Virus record (IMG/VR): IMGVR_UViG_3300010373_000004
Location: 1-64,000 of that record
Strand: one strand, 5' to 3'
Length of the DNA stretch: 64,000 bases
Source of the DNA: a virus
Shown one piece after another: positions 9,165 through 18,591 of this stretch. The position numbers and the translations under genes are program-made. The notes below the pieces were generated by a model. That model was not told the origin of the DNA. It saw only the letters and a list, made by a program, of their open reading frames with translations, and made no database searches. Every line of letters begins with the position of its first letter. Positions within the stretch are counted from its first letter, which is position 1.

Positions 9165-9830
9165 CTATACAGGGATTTGTATAACTACAGTAATAGTTTG
9201 TGAATAGTCTATAAACATGATTGGAGGTCCAGGAACGTACTGAATCTGCAAAGCCACGTTACATTTTAAATATAAATCTCTTTGAAACAATGTTTCTATA
9301 TCTGTACGGATATTACGGTCATCACCTTCACGCTGGAGAGAATCTTGAATCTTTCGCGTAACAGGAGTCTGTCGCCATCCATGAGATATGATACCAAAAT
9401 TTTGGAGCGTTGCCAAATAAGGTTGATTGTTTACTGCGTCCCATCCTTTTTCTATGTTCATAGTAATGTAGGAAGATAAACGCTGTATCTCACGATAGAC
9501 TTTTGATTCTATGTGTATATTAATTTCACAATCATCTAAAGTACCAACAGTCTGTGTATTAATTAATACATTAGGATCAAATTGTGCCTGCATCCATAAA
9601 TCCCCAATCATTTCAGGATTTATTTCTGGCATATATGCTCTGACACCAATAAACGGATAATTAGGTTCTTGAAGCTTAGTAAACAGAGAAGCTACCTCTA
9701 CAGTCGTTACGCTGGCACCGTCACTCTGCTGTCCAGAATACTGAGACATTAAAATCTCAAATTGCTGAACAATAAATTGCTCGACAGCTTCTTCTAAACC
9801 ATACTGAGCAAATGGTACTTGACTAGCCAC
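9165..9830 (-). CDS. Neck/tail terminator-like protein
   Basis: A 221-residue protein encoded immediately before the sheath. No motif is recognised; the sequence is mixed alpha/beta with an acidic N-terminal helix and a beta-rich C-terminus (QIQYVPGPPIMFIDYSQTITVVIQIPV spans the end). The slot between connectors and sheath usually holds the tail terminator or completion protein that caps the tube at the neck. This is a positional inference. Confidence 0.45.
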   Translation of the reverse strand: MASQVPFAQYGLEEAVEQFIVQQFEILMSQYSGQQSDGASVTTVEVASLFTKLQEPNYPFIGVRAYMPEINPEMIGDLWMQAQFDPNVLINTQTVGTLDDCEINIHIESKVYREIQRLSSYITMNIEKGWDAVNNQPYLATLQNFGIISHGWRQTPVTRKIQDSLQREGDDRNIRTDIETLFQRDLYLKCNVALQIQYVPGPPIMFIDYSQTITVVIQIPV

Positions 9831-10095
9831 GATACACTGGTGGAGCTACATGAGTTTTAGATTCTGTCAATTCAACAGAACCTACATTATGTCTAATTTT
9901 CTTAGCATCATCACGCCATGAACGACCCTTTATAATGTCCCAAATAGTATCTGTACTTACGTTAAATTTCTGTGCCAGTTCTCTAGTTAACATCTTATTC
10001 GGCCAAGCTTTTGGTCCCTTTTCAGCATCATAATGACTTGCCCAATATGACACAATATAGGCTTTATCAACCTCTGTAATTTTATAAGCACCCAT
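9823..10095 (-). CDS. Small helix-turn-helix protein
   Basis: This 90-residue basic protein contains LTRELAQKFNVSTDTIWDI followed by KGRSW (about 36-60), matching the short HTH that often accompanies phage HNH nucleases ('ELAxxFxVSxxTIxxIxxGxxW'). No nuclease domain is attached. It overlaps both neighbours by a few bases and is thus translated with the neck genes. DNA binding is likely; the target is unknown. It may be the remnant of an HNH element. Confidence 0.6.
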   Translation of the reverse strand: MGAYKITEVDKAYIVSYWASHYDAEKGPKAWPNKMLTRELAQKFNVSTDTIWDIIKGRSWRDDAKKIRHNVGSVELTESKTHVAPPVYRG

Positions 10096-11195
10096 TACTT
10101 TATTATTCCTTTTTCTCTTAATACTTTTTCTACCTTAGCTGCTCTAGCTCTGGAAGAACGCTTTGGATTAGGTCCAAGAATAGCAGCTACCTCTCGCTGG
10201 AAAGCTGAATTTGCCTGATCTGGAAGCATTCCTTTAAGTTGTATACCAAAAGCATATTGTTCTAAATATGCTTCAATAGCTTCATTCTCAGCTAAAACTG
10301 CTCTACGTCTATTTTCGTTACTCGTAATTCTATGATGAAGTCTTGCTTGTGAAAGAGTGTTTTCACGCCGCATTTGTTCGTAGCGAGCACCTTCCTCTAT
10401 ATCATGAATTTCATCTTCTTCTTCGGATATATCCCACTCCAAAGGATTATACACGCTACGTAATTGTCGGCGCATATTTTGAATTCTTGATTTCTCTAAT
10501 TCAGATATTCTACGATTTTGGTGTTCCTGCGCTTGTACTAGCTCATCGTAGGTAGCATCTAACTTATTGTAATAATCGTCTATATCTTTAGTAGCAAGAG
10601 ACTTGATAAATTCTCTACAATCATCAATAGCTTTCTCTACATACATTCCAGGTGGTCGTCCAGGAATAGTAACCTTTCTAGTTACTATCTTTTGACCTTC
10701 GCTATTATAAAATACAAGCATTCCTCTGGCAGGAATATTATCCGGTTTACCGTGAACAGTGTAAGTACGCCAACCTGTAAAGTAGAAACGCAACCATTCT
10801 GGACCAGATACAGTTACGATAAGTTTACTTGATGCTTTTACATCAACATCTATTGGTCCAGCATGCCCACTACCCATATACTTTCTTATATCAGGATCAG
10901 AGTTAAGATGCTTGTAGATACCAAACTTAATCTGGCTTTCTATGTAGCTACGCACCTGGCGAGAAAGTTCTATTTCTTGTATGTTGTTTAATTCACCAAA
11001 TGTATCTAATAGAATTTCTTGTTCGTAAGTGCCGTGACTAACATCTGCTCTTTGTTCGTCATAGCGCGTATGCCAGATAGCAGAAAGCTTTTCAAGATCA
11101 TAACCATATTCAGGAACAGCATCTTGGACCATAGGATTGTCATAGACATTCCAAGGCCATTGATGTGTCCAGTCTGGTGTCTTAGGTCTTGCCAT
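10095..11195 (-). CDS. Hypothetical protein with long coiled coil
   Basis: The 366-residue protein begins with ~115 residues of mixed sequence, has a central beta-type region (~120-190), then a long charged helical part (~200-320, repeated E/R/Q and ELEKSRIQNMRRQLR) ending in a basic tail (PKRSSRARAAK). It resembles no family I know. Between neck genes and the small membrane protein it could be a virion or assembly factor. Start overlaps the stop of the upstream membrane protein. Confidence 0.55.
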   Translation of the reverse strand: MARPKTPDWTHQWPWNVYDNPMVQDAVPEYGYDLEKLSAIWHTRYDEQRADVSHGTYEQEILLDTFGELNNIQEIELSRQVRSYIESQIKFGIYKHLNSDPDIRKYMGSGHAGPIDVDVKASSKLIVTVSGPEWLRFYFTGWRTYTVHGKPDNIPARGMLVFYNSEGQKIVTRKVTIPGRPPGMYVEKAIDDCREFIKSLATKDIDDYYNKLDATYDELVQAQEHQNRRISELEKSRIQNMRRQLRSVYNPLEWDISEEEDEIHDIEEGARYEQMRRENTLSQARLHHRITSNENRRRAVLAENEAIEAYLEQYAFGIQLKGMLPDQANSAFQREVAAILGPNPKRSSRARAAKVEKVLREKGIIK

Positions 11196-11463
11196 CTATT
11201 AAACTTTCAACAATAAAACCAATGCGTGTTCCTAACTGAGAACCAGCATATAATACTAATAGCGCTAAAACAGTTTGCCACGATAAGGCAAAATTAACAA
11301 TAACTTGTGCAAAACTTAATGCAGTTGCTATATCAGCTAAACCATCCCAATTACCAGCTAACCAAATCTTTCTTTCTTGGACTGCAAGAGTACATAGTGT
11401 ATTCAAACTATCCCTTGCAGCCATTGAAAGAAATATAATGATAAGTGGTAAAACTACTGACAT
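11182..11463 (-). CDS. Small membrane protein
   Basis: Ninety-three residues with two to three hydrophobic stretches (about 3-20, 45-62 and 60-82), linked by short polar turns, ending in a charged tail. It overlaps the glycosyltransferase gene upstream and the coiled-coil gene downstream. It could be an inner-membrane accessory of the glycosyltransferase or a holin-like protein; the sequence does not decide between them. Confidence 0.5.
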   Translation of the reverse strand: MSVVLPLIIIFLSMAARDSLNTLCTLAVQERKIWLAGNWDGLADIATALSFAQVIVNFALSWQTVLALLVLYAGSQLGTRIGFIVESLIDGKT

Positions 11464-12710
11464 TTTTTAATCGCGTTAATTGCTGCCTTTACAGATTCCT
11501 CTTTAAGTTTATCCCAAGTAAAATTACAATTCTTTAAACTTCTAGCAGACATTTGATGCCATAATGATTTGTTCTTTGCTATATCTACAATCTTATTGGC
11601 GGCATCTACAATGTCTATAAGTGCGTGTTCAACGCCAGAACTATGATGATAGTAATCTGAAACTCTAATTGGAGTTGCATAATCCTTTGCATACTCCCAT
11701 CCAGCGGCATACTGTGTAGTAAGAACAGGCAGCCCACATCTAGCTGCTTCCATGAGAGGTATACCAGCACCTTCAACAGCGGAAGGATGAAAGTATAAGT
11801 CTGCACAGTTGTATAACTTACACAACGAACCTTTTTTATCTGACGGTAACGTGACAAAATCCAGCGGACTTTCATCGTTAGGCTGGGAGAATATAACGTT
11901 ATTTTCGTCTAGCCCAGCTTGATAAACTTCATCGTTTAAAGCCCAACCTTCTAGCTTATAGTCATTATAAACTTTAGTGTGTGCAAGAATCTTAAAGGTA
12001 ATTTCTGGCAACATGTCCTGTGCTAATTTAATAGCTCTAAAGAAACGCGGCCACTGCTTTCTGCCAGCATTTCGCGCATTATACATTATAACAAATGTAT
12101 TGTCGCCCCATTCTTGATTACACTGAGCAGCTAGGTCAGCCTTTAACTTCTTACGATCTTCCTTATTAAACATCTGCCAATTAGCATGGTTCACACCATG
12201 ATAAGCAACAGGTGACAGTCTACCAGTCTTTTCAAAAGCCACAGCGTTAGAGTATTCTGATGGAAGTATAATTTCATCAATCTCTAACTTATTTCTAGTT
12301 TGCTTATTTCTAAAAGCATCATCAACAAACATACGTAACCAAGAGCGCATCATAGGAGCACCCTCGGTTATTAAGTAGCTAGCGTGTGGCCAATAAGATA
12401 TGAAGCTGGAGCGAAGATACTCCATTACCGAACCTACATCGTAATAGGTAAAGATAACATCAGGCTCAAACTTCTTTAACACTTCATTATTAAGTTGTGG
12501 AATTCCATGCATATTTGAAGGTTCGGTCCATGTTGCTCTTTGAACACCATAGTCAGCAAGTCCTTCAAGACACTTCTGTCCATATCCACCAGTACATAAC
12601 GCATGAATATCAAATTCAGTTGCCAGTGCTGGAACAATTTGTTGTGATACAACACCAAATCCGGTGTTAACTGTAGGAGGTTCTGCGATATATAGAAGTT
12701 TCTTTTTCAC
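11454..12710 (-). CDS. Glycosyltransferase, GT-B fold (GT4-like)
   Basis: The N-terminus (KKLLYIAEPPTVNTGFGVVS) is the GT-B nucleotide-sugar fold opening. Near 315-335 the motif HPSAVEGAGIPLMEAARCGLP matches the GT4 acceptor/donor loop 'E-G-x-G-x-P-x-x-E-A-x-A-x-G-x-P-V', whose first Glu contacts the sugar phosphate. At 418 residues it is full length. It sits inside the neck gene block, far from the other sugar genes at 24.8-28.7 kb. Likely transfers a sugar to a phage protein, DNA or host glycan; the acceptor is unknown. Confidence 0.85.
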   Translation of the reverse strand: MKKKLLYIAEPPTVNTGFGVVSQQIVPALATEFDIHALCTGGYGQKCLEGLADYGVQRATWTEPSNMHGIPQLNNEVLKKFEPDVIFTYYDVGSVMEYLRSSFISYWPHASYLITEGAPMMRSWLRMFVDDAFRNKQTRNKLEIDEIILPSEYSNAVAFEKTGRLSPVAYHGVNHANWQMFNKEDRKKLKADLAAQCNQEWGDNTFVIMYNARNAGRKQWPRFFRAIKLAQDMLPEITFKILAHTKVYNDYKLEGWALNDEVYQAGLDENNVIFSQPNDESPLDFVTLPSDKKGSLCKLYNCADLYFHPSAVEGAGIPLMEAARCGLPVLTTQYAAGWEYAKDYATPIRVSDYYHHSSGVEHALIDIVDAANKIVDIAKNKSLWHQMSARSLKNCNFTWDKLKEESVKAAINAIKKCQ

Positions 12711-13031
12711 TTATTTTGTCTTTATTTGTACTGTATTTGTATATGTTCGGCCAGAGGCCATGTTTGCTCTTACTAGAGCTGTATAGTTAGCTTCATCGTA
12801 TGTAGAAATAATAAGTGAGTCGGCTGGAAGCGTAAATTCAAACCAATACGCATCTGTATTATTTACTGGTGGATGAGCTATAGGTGCATTAGTTGAATAG
12901 ACTAATACATTGGATGGATCATAAAGTGCTAGTGTTAAAAGTGTAGGTGTATCATTATCTGTTACAGCATAATCTGATGCCAAAAATACCTGTAACTGCA
13001 ACGTTGTCGCTGCATTAAATAATCCTGGCAT
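12711..13031 (-). CDS. Small beta-rich virion-type protein
   Basis: A 106-residue protein with alternating hydrophobic and Thr/Ser/Asn-rich strands (LQLQVFLASDYAV, YWFEFTLPADSLIIS), consistent with an immunoglobulin-like or jelly-roll sandwich. It abuts the zinc-containing neck gene and the glycosyltransferase. Such small beta proteins in head/neck blocks often decorate virions. No specific family recognised. Confidence 0.5.
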   Translation of the reverse strand: MPGLFNAATTLQLQVFLASDYAVTDNDTPTLLTLALYDPSNVLVYSTNAPIAHPPVNNTDAYWFEFTLPADSLIISTYDEANYTALVRANMASGRTYTNTVQIKTK

Positions 13032-13642
13032 TAGAAGTTATTAACCTGCAATACTAATTTCATTAATTGTTGTGGTCTAAGCTGTAATAGAGAAGAATAA
13101 TTGTCGTTAGATATAGGTAAACTAGCTTGCATTACAGGAACTGGAACGGTATAAATAGTGTCATCCGGAGTGGCTTGAAATACTACTATATGCCATCCTA
13201 TTTGATCGTTATTAAACGTCCAATCTCTAACATTAACTCCAACTCTATATCTTGCGCCAGTATGGTCAATTACAAGATCACCTATTTTGGGCTCTTGTAT
13301 CATTGCTATTGATAGTTTTTGATCTTGTTCAGTTCTAACAGGACCTGACTGATCCCAATCAGTAACCACAGTGTTATAAGAGAAAATACCATAAACACGC
13401 TGGTAAGGACTATTGATGCCTGTATAAGGAGAACCCCAACCACCAGCGAATCCAGTCCCATAACAAATAGGACAATTTGGGTCCGTTTCAAGTTTCTCGT
13501 CAATATCAGCGCATCTAGGACAGAAGCCATTATTAAATTCTGAGTTAAATCTTGGTAGATAGACTAGTCTTTCACCACGACCCTCTAACCACTGTAACAA
13601 GAAGTCTTTGGGTGCTTGATGAAAACTAATATCTATACTCAC
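13031..13642 (-). CDS. Neck protein with zinc-binding CxxC pairs
   Basis: The 203-residue protein contains CPRC (about 41-44) and CPIC followed by GTG (about 57-63), a four-cysteine zinc site. A beta-rich remainder follows. Phages often encode a CPxC-containing head-closure or tail-completion protein between the connector and tail genes, and this lies there: it follows the connector-like gene at 13643. Start overlaps the upstream stop by one base. The zinc site is visible; the neck role is inferred. Confidence 0.55.
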   Translation of the reverse strand: MSIDISFHQAPKDFLLQWLEGRGERLVYLPRFNSEFNNGFCPRCADIDEKLETDPNCPICYGTGFAGGWGSPYTGINSPYQRVYGIFSYNTVVTDWDQSGPVRTEQDQKLSIAMIQEPKIGDLVIDHTGARYRVGVNVRDWTFNNDQIGWHIVVFQATPDDTIYTVPVPVMQASLPISNDNYSSLLQLRPQQLMKLVLQVNNF

Positions 13643-14194
13643 TTAAACCACGCTTATTGCATAATAAGCACCCGAAGGTGCAGTGTACCCTGTAAAGTTA
13701 GATACTTCCTGGTTTGGAAAGCTTCGCTGAAAATCTGGATCGTGTGGTAAGACCCGACCTCTAGCGTGTGCTAACGCTACTGGAAACGTTCTTGCATAAT
13801 ATTCTGTAGATATATTAGCAAAGAAGTAATTAGCATCGCTTCTAAAGTCTGCCTTTTTCTGTTTCCAGTTTATCTGGATTCTTTTAACCCTAGCTAAGTC
13901 CTCTATTTGCTGCTCGACTGGAATGGTTATTTCCAGCCTAGAGCATAGATTAGCACAACATAAAGCTATCGTTCCAGCCTTAAACGAAGTCTGGTCAGGA
14001 TCATTTGGAGCTAATCCCATTAGTATTTGGAAATTAGCTTTTGAGACTCTTGAAATAGCTTCTGCTTCTGCCGAAGGTAAGAATTGAAGTTCGTCTATAA
14101 CTTCATCGGTTAACTGGCGACGAACATCATGGTCTAAACCTAAAGCACCACGAACACTATCGTAGTCTAACTCAGTCTTAAGAATTTGTCCCAT
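13643..14194 (-). CDS. Head-tail connector/adaptor protein
   Basis: This 183-residue helical protein lies three genes upstream of the glycosyltransferase and two downstream of the major capsid gene. The opening (LDYDSVRGALGLDHD followed by LTDEVIDEL) and the helical middle resemble the gp6/gp15-type adaptors that dock under the portal. The match is by general character and position; no residue-level signature is claimed. The ATG overlaps the previous stop. Confidence 0.55.
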   Translation of the reverse strand: MGQILKTELDYDSVRGALGLDHDVRRQLTDEVIDELQFLPSAEAEAISRVSKANFQILMGLAPNDPDQTSFKAGTIALCCANLCSRLEITIPVEQQIEDLARVKRIQINWKQKKADFRSDANYFFANISTEYYARTFPVALAHARGRVLPHDPDFQRSFPNQEVSNFTGYTAPSGAYYAISVV

Positions 14195-14739
14195 TACGGA
14201 TTCTGCGGTTCAGCAGCCTTCAAAGGTTTTGTATTAACTGTATCAACAATCTGACCAGCCTTAATAAGTTCTAAGCAGCGTTTATACTCAGCCTTCTGAT
14301 CATCATCTGTGCCAAACAGCATCGGATCAAGACGGTAAGGCTTTCTAACACGTTCTAGAATAACATCACCCTTCTTCTGCTCTGCTCTAATCTTTAGAAC
14401 AGTATTGGCGATTTCTTCAACAGACATGTTGACGCTTGGATGGCCGATCCACTTAGGTAGTGTTTCTGCTACATCTTCGCTAACTTCTAGTAGTCGTCCA
14501 GAATACTTTTCAAAAGGTTTGCCGTCCTTTTCGCTAAAGCCCATAATCTTTTCTTCATGCAAAGCATGTGTTACAGGTTGTACGTATGGAACTTGAAAGA
14601 CTGGACAAACAGGATCACCTAATTCGTCAAATCCATGAACATGGATTCTTTCATAGCCTTCTTCTGGATCACCAGAAATGTTTTCTTTTATAAAATTGAT
14701 GTGCGGTTCGACAACACGAACCCAAGCTGTTCTAGCCAT
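14194..14739 (-). CDS. Hypothetical head-region protein
   Basis: A 181-residue, charged, soluble protein encoded next after the capsid gene terminator. It has a Pro/Lys-rich C-terminus and no cysteine cluster, membrane segment or recognised motif. Its ATG starts a new translational block after the hairpin at 14784-14817, so its expression is probably lower than capsid protein. It may be a minor head or connector protein. Confidence 0.5.
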   Translation of the reverse strand: MARTAWVRVVEPHINFIKENISGDPEEGYERIHVHGFDELGDPVCPVFQVPYVQPVTHALHEEKIMGFSEKDGKPFEKYSGRLLEVSEDVAETLPKWIGHPSVNMSVEEIANTVLKIRAEQKKGDVILERVRKPYRLDPMLFGTDDDQKAEYKRCLELIKAGQIVDTVNTKPLKAAEPQNP

Positions 14740-14783
14740 TGAAATCCTTTATAACTATGGTTGTATTCTTATTAGATACCAAG

Positions 14784-14817
14784 AAAGGAGGGAGAGCCGG
14801 AACTCTACCCTCCCTTT
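14784..14817 (-). terminator. Hairpin terminator after major capsid gene
   Basis: A stem pairing GGAGGGAGAG with CTCT-a-CCCTCC (one bulged base) and a CCGGAA loop lies in the 90-nt gap behind the capsid stop, followed on the minus strand by a weak T-rich tract. It probably acts as a partial terminator or RNA-stabilising hairpin that raises capsid over downstream products. Confidence 0.7.
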
Positions 14818-14829
14818 CGACGGTTTGTT

Positions 14830-16080
14830 TTAAACGTATGTTAGTGTGATACCAGATTCGTTGATGATCTTATTGAATCCAATGTTCTGTGATACTGTAA
14901 TCATGTTTGTCTGGTCGATTATGTTTCTAGCAGATTCAGTGATATTAGAGTTAACTTCAATCAACTGTTCTAGAAGCAGACTTCGATCCATACCTACAAT
15001 CAGACCACCTGGCATAAATGGCATGTAGACTAGTCTTACACTGCCCCAAATACCTTGTGCTAATTCGATAGTACCGATATTAACACCCTTCTGGTCAAAC
15101 TGAGCAAGAAGAAGCAATGGGTTGATGTTAGGGAACTGCAAAGTAAGAATCTGTAGCAATTCATATAGTCTACCGACGATTGTGCTCATCTGCATAGGCC
15201 ATATAGTAGCCTTGAATCTTAACCAAGTCTGATAATCAAATGTCTTTGAAATCGTTGATGACTGATTTGCATACCCGTACAGAACTAGATATGTATCATA
15301 AACACTTCCTGGTCCAGATGGAGCATTGCTGTTCATGGTAGTCATATTCCAGTTAGGAGCAGCGTTACCATTACCATCACCATTCAGAATAATATCCATA
15401 GCCATTGTAGCCTGGTCTAGCTTATTCTGAGCAGCAATTCTCTGTAGGAATAGAGAGAAGATATCCAGCTTTACTCTACGCATGTATTCATAAGAAGTTA
15501 CGATACGTAGACCATACTTCTTGACATACACGTTATGTTCAGAAGTCTGAATATAGACGGTAGGTAGCTCGGCTCTTTCACCAGTATGCTTTAATCTTCT
15601 CTGTTCCTGAGTATCATTCATATAGATAGTCTTGTAACCAGCGCTATCTATAGGTGTAACCTTAGCTACAAGTTCACCTAGAACATCCTGTGCCAAAGGT
15701 GTAACTCTCATCTGTCGGTTTATAAACTCAGGGAACAGAATCCATGACTGAGGATCACCAGATACGAATGTATTTGATGTATCTCTAGTTACAGATAGCT
15801 CAGGCTTCCAGAACTCGGATAGGCTAGAAGCCGGAATACCGCGCATAGCATCAGACTGAGTTCTGATGTTAAATCTTCGAAGCTGTCGCTGGAAGGCATC
15901 AGTACCGTCGTATTCTCTTTCGTTCTTAGAAGGAGTTGGATTAATTTGTTCTAGTAACTGAGAGAATGTTAACTTACGATCATTCATAGCTCGTTCATAT
16001 GACTGAACAGCAGTAGGACCGAAATCTACTTCTCTAAAGTCTGACTTTACTTCAAAGTCTGGAACAATAACGTCTGCCAT
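14830..16080 (-). CDS. Major capsid protein (HK97-like fold)
   Basis: A 416-residue protein downstream of protease, scaffold-like and decoration genes, i.e. in the capsid position. It has a polar N-terminal arm, an E-loop-like charged segment (~150-180, around YMNDTQEQRRLKHTGE), and a helical spine region (YEYMRRVKLDIFSLFLQRIAAQNKLDQATMAM spans ~198-230) with a late P-domain-like beta region. Ribosome site AGGA precedes the ATG, and a terminator follows. Lack of a visible protease-cut site leaves open how much of the N-terminus is removed. Confidence 0.85.
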   Translation of the reverse strand: MADVIVPDFEVKSDFREVDFGPTAVQSYERAMNDRKLTFSQLLEQINPTPSKNEREYDGTDAFQRQLRRFNIRTQSDAMRGIPASSLSEFWKPELSVTRDTSNTFVSGDPQSWILFPEFINRQMRVTPLAQDVLGELVAKVTPIDSAGYKTIYMNDTQEQRRLKHTGERAELPTVYIQTSEHNVYVKKYGLRIVTSYEYMRRVKLDIFSLFLQRIAAQNKLDQATMAMDIILNGDGNGNAAPNWNMTTMNSNAPSGPGSVYDTYLVLYGYANQSSTISKTFDYQTWLRFKATIWPMQMSTIVGRLYELLQILTLQFPNINPLLLLAQFDQKGVNIGTIELAQGIWGSVRLVYMPFMPGGLIVGMDRSLLLEQLIEVNSNITESARNIIDQTNMITVSQNIGFNKIINESGITLTYV

Positions 16081-16084
16081 GAAA

Positions 16085-16603
16085 TTATCCTAAGTACACT
16101 AGTGCTGAAACTGGACCAGTCGCTACATTTGACGGTGGTACAATATTGCCTGCTAAGTGACTAAATTGTTCTTGATTATGATTGTATACATAACCTACAC
16201 AAACTGCGTTAGCACATAGAGCAGTAGTATCAGGAACACCGATAACTGCACCAGAACCGTCTACAGCGCATAGATGACCAATCTGAGGTAGATTACCTGA
16301 GTTTGGTGTGAAGATACAAAATCCTCTGCATTGTACTGTGCAGTAACCTTCTGCTGCAACAGTTAATACTTGTCCGAAGATTCTCTGACCTGAAACACCC
16401 TTACCAACAGAAATGCCTGTTTCAGAAACAGCATTATATGTTGATGTTGAAGTTATGGTTACAGCAGCAGATAAATCTGTTGAAACGGACAGGTTTGCTC
16501 CACCAGGACCAAATGATGGTAGGTTGATAGAGCTATCTGTGAAAACTAGCACTTCTGGGCCAGTAATGCCCTGAAATGCAATATTTACTCGTGGATCAGC
16601 CAT
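16085..16603 (-). CDS. Capsid decoration/stabilising protein
   Basis: A 172-residue beta-rich protein, Gly/Val/Ala/Thr rich, four bases from the capsid gene. Segments such as GYCTVQCRGFCIF and HLCAVDGSGAVIGV resemble the DUF2190/gpD-like decoration proteins that bind the capsid exterior. Seven cysteines is high for a phage capsid protein. Family membership is inferred from composition and place. Confidence 0.6.
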   Translation of the reverse strand: MADPRVNIAFQGITGPEVLVFTDSSINLPSFGPGGANLSVSTDLSAAVTITSTSTYNAVSETGISVGKGVSGQRIFGQVLTVAAEGYCTVQCRGFCIFTPNSGNLPQIGHLCAVDGSGAVIGVPDTTALCANAVCVGYVYNHNQEQFSHLAGNIVPPSNVATGPVSALVYLG

Positions 16604-16623
16604 AAAATTTCCTTACAAGTATA

Positions 16624-17670
16624 TTATGCCTTATAAAGCTCTGGATTGTCAAATAAGCTTCGAGTCTTACCTTCTTCATCCTTTTGGACGAATTCTCTAT
16701 TGCCAATTCCAGTTGCTGGTGCTACTGTTTGTCTTTGTGGAGTTTGAACTCGCATAAAGTCAGAAATCTTCTTGTCAACAGATGGATTAACCTTGTAAAC
16801 TTCTTCTGCTTGTCGTCTTACAGAATCTACATAAGCCTTTAAATCGCTCATGCTTTCAATAGATCGCATGATTCTAAGTTGCATGTCTGGATCAGCGTTA
16901 TCTCTATCTCTAGCAACAGAATATCTAACACCGTCTAGTTCTAGCTGTCGTCTATATTCTAGACCCTGATCAGCTAGTTCCATAAGTGCTCTAATGCCTT
17001 CGCCATCAAGAGATACACGATAAGGTACAACTGGTAAATCTTCTTCACCAATCTTAAGTGTTTCATCTTTAATAGCTCGTCCACCAGATGGAACTAAACC
17101 ACCCACTGAACCAGTTGCAGTTGGCTTTCCGCCAACTAAGATATTACAATAACCCTGTGGCCATACTTCTAACGTAACATTGCCAGACTCCTGTGCAACG
17201 CCACCGTCACCCTGATGAACTTCTGGACCATCACCAATATCGCCACTACCAGTACCAATAGTAGTACCGGAAGCTTGATACATTTCACCATGAACTGGAG
17301 AAATTGGTTCTGTTCCTGGGAACATATCACCAGCGGTGTGACCCTTTCCTGGTTCCATTCCAGTAAAGTTATTTAGAGAATAGCGAAGTTCGGAAGCTGT
17401 TTTCATTAAGTCAACAATACTTCTAATATTCTTAGAAGGACCAAACACTCTATCAGTCTTTGGCTTGTTGGCTTCTTCATTTTCCATTTCTTCGTCTACC
17501 TTCTTCTGGAAGGCTTCCTTGTCTAGCTTTTCAGTTCGTTCGCCAGATTCGACTTCTCGAATATACTTTGCTAGGATATTAAAAGACTTCTTTGGAAGGG
17601 TATCACCATGCTTACGAAGATACTTCATCCAATGATCAAGTTCTTCACGCATTTCTTGAGATAGTTCCAT
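16624..17670 (-). CDS. Scaffold-like protein
   Basis: The 348-residue protein lies between protease and capsid genes. The N-terminal ~75 residues and C-terminal ~100 residues are charged and helical, while the middle (~105-190) is a Gly-rich low-complexity region with an apparent beta segment. Scaffolds of this type are degraded by the protease after head assembly. It might alternatively be a minor head protein. Confidence 0.5.
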   Translation of the reverse strand: MELSQEMREELDHWMKYLRKHGDTLPKKSFNILAKYIREVESGERTEKLDKEAFQKKVDEEMENEEANKPKTDRVFGPSKNIRSIVDLMKTASELRYSLNNFTGMEPGKGHTAGDMFPGTEPISPVHGEMYQASGTTIGTGSGDIGDGPEVHQGDGGVAQESGNVTLEVWPQGYCNILVGGKPTATGSVGGLVPSGGRAIKDETLKIGEEDLPVVPYRVSLDGEGIRALMELADQGLEYRRQLELDGVRYSVARDRDNADPDMQLRIMRSIESMSDLKAYVDSVRRQAEEVYKVNPSVDKKISDFMRVQTPQRQTVAPATGIGNREFVQKDEEGKTRSLFDNPELYKA

Positions 17671-17672
17671 AA

Positions 17673-18473
17673 TTAATCCTTCTTATGCTTACGTGCTTTT
17701 CGATAAATTCTCATAGCACGTATTAAATAAGATTCATCAGTTTCGTGCAAATCTTCTTTTAAGAACGTAATAACCTCAGCACGACGCATGTCTTTTCTGA
17801 GATTACCACCGTATGTCATATTATACCGTGCTATGTCCTTATCGTCTAATTTACCTAAAGCTCTTAATTGAGCAGCTTTAAGAGAAACTGCGTTAGAATT
17901 AGAACCTTTCCAGACATGAGATAGCTCTGCTGCATGAGCATTATAAATACCATAAGTAGCTTTTCGTAACTTACCACTTACTTCGTATTCTTTGCCTGGA
18001 AGATGTGAACATGCTCGGCTTAGAACTTCGTTATCACAAAGTTCACAAACCTGCTTACCTTCATAGAAACGAACACTCACGTCCTTATAGATACCGGCAG
18101 TAACCGCACGAATATAATCATTAGACGGTATACCAAGGTCTACGCCTCTAACAACATAAATAGAGGCTAAAGTTTCACCATCACGGTACTCACCATTATA
18201 TGTACGGCCCATGACCTTTTCTTCATCATGATTGATTAGAAAAGATCGACCAGCCTGGTAATCTTCTGCGTAATTACGTAATGTAGTATCATCCATTCTA
18301 GAATGGAAAGAATCATAGGTACGATCAGAAGCCTTAGCTGAGAATACGAAAATATCCTCGGGAGAAACATCTCCCAAGGTTTGCTTTCGTATAAGAGCCA
18401 TATCACGTTCTGTAGGATTACCTACTGTTCCTGTAATAGGGAACTTAGAAAAATCAAAGAAATTACTTCGCAT
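17673..18473 (-). CDS. Prohead maturation protease
   Basis: The arrangement FLINHDEEKVMGR (His82) followed about 50 residues later by GIYKDVSVRF (Ser133) is the His...Ser pattern of caudoviral prohead serine proteases (U35/S78-like). A cysteine/histidine cluster (CELC...CSH, 143-157) lies after it, an unusual zinc-like insertion. The gene precedes scaffold and capsid genes, as expected for the enzyme that trims the prohead. Ribosome site GGAG lies upstream of the ATG. Confidence 0.75.
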   Translation of the reverse strand: MRSNFFDFSKFPITGTVGNPTERDMALIRKQTLGDVSPEDIFVFSAKASDRTYDSFHSRMDDTTLRNYAEDYQAGRSFLINHDEEKVMGRTYNGEYRDGETLASIYVVRGVDLGIPSNDYIRAVTAGIYKDVSVRFYEGKQVCELCDNEVLSRACSHLPGKEYEVSGKLRKATYGIYNAHAAELSHVWKGSNSNAVSLKAAQLRALGKLDDKDIARYNMTYGGNLRKDMRRAEVITFLKEDLHETDESYLIRAMRIYRKARKHKKD

Positions 18474-18591
18474 GAGGGTCTCTCCAAAACTCTATGTTTG
18501 CACTTTTACAATTAGGACAAACATTTGGAGCATTTAAAAGTAACTCTGTTCTGTGACAAGAGTTACAGTATACCTTGATATAGTTAATCAT
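18463..18591 (-). CDS. Tiny zinc-ribbon protein
   Basis: A 42-codon gene starting at the ATG at 18591 (ATGATTAA overlap with the previous stop) and ending inside the protease start. It encodes CNSC and CPNC pairs 12 residues apart, i.e. a minimal zinc ribbon. It is translationally coupled to the next upstream tiny zinc gene. Function unknown. Confidence 0.65.
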   Translation of the reverse strand: MINYIKVYCNSCHRTELLLNAPNVCPNCKSANIEFWRDPHAK

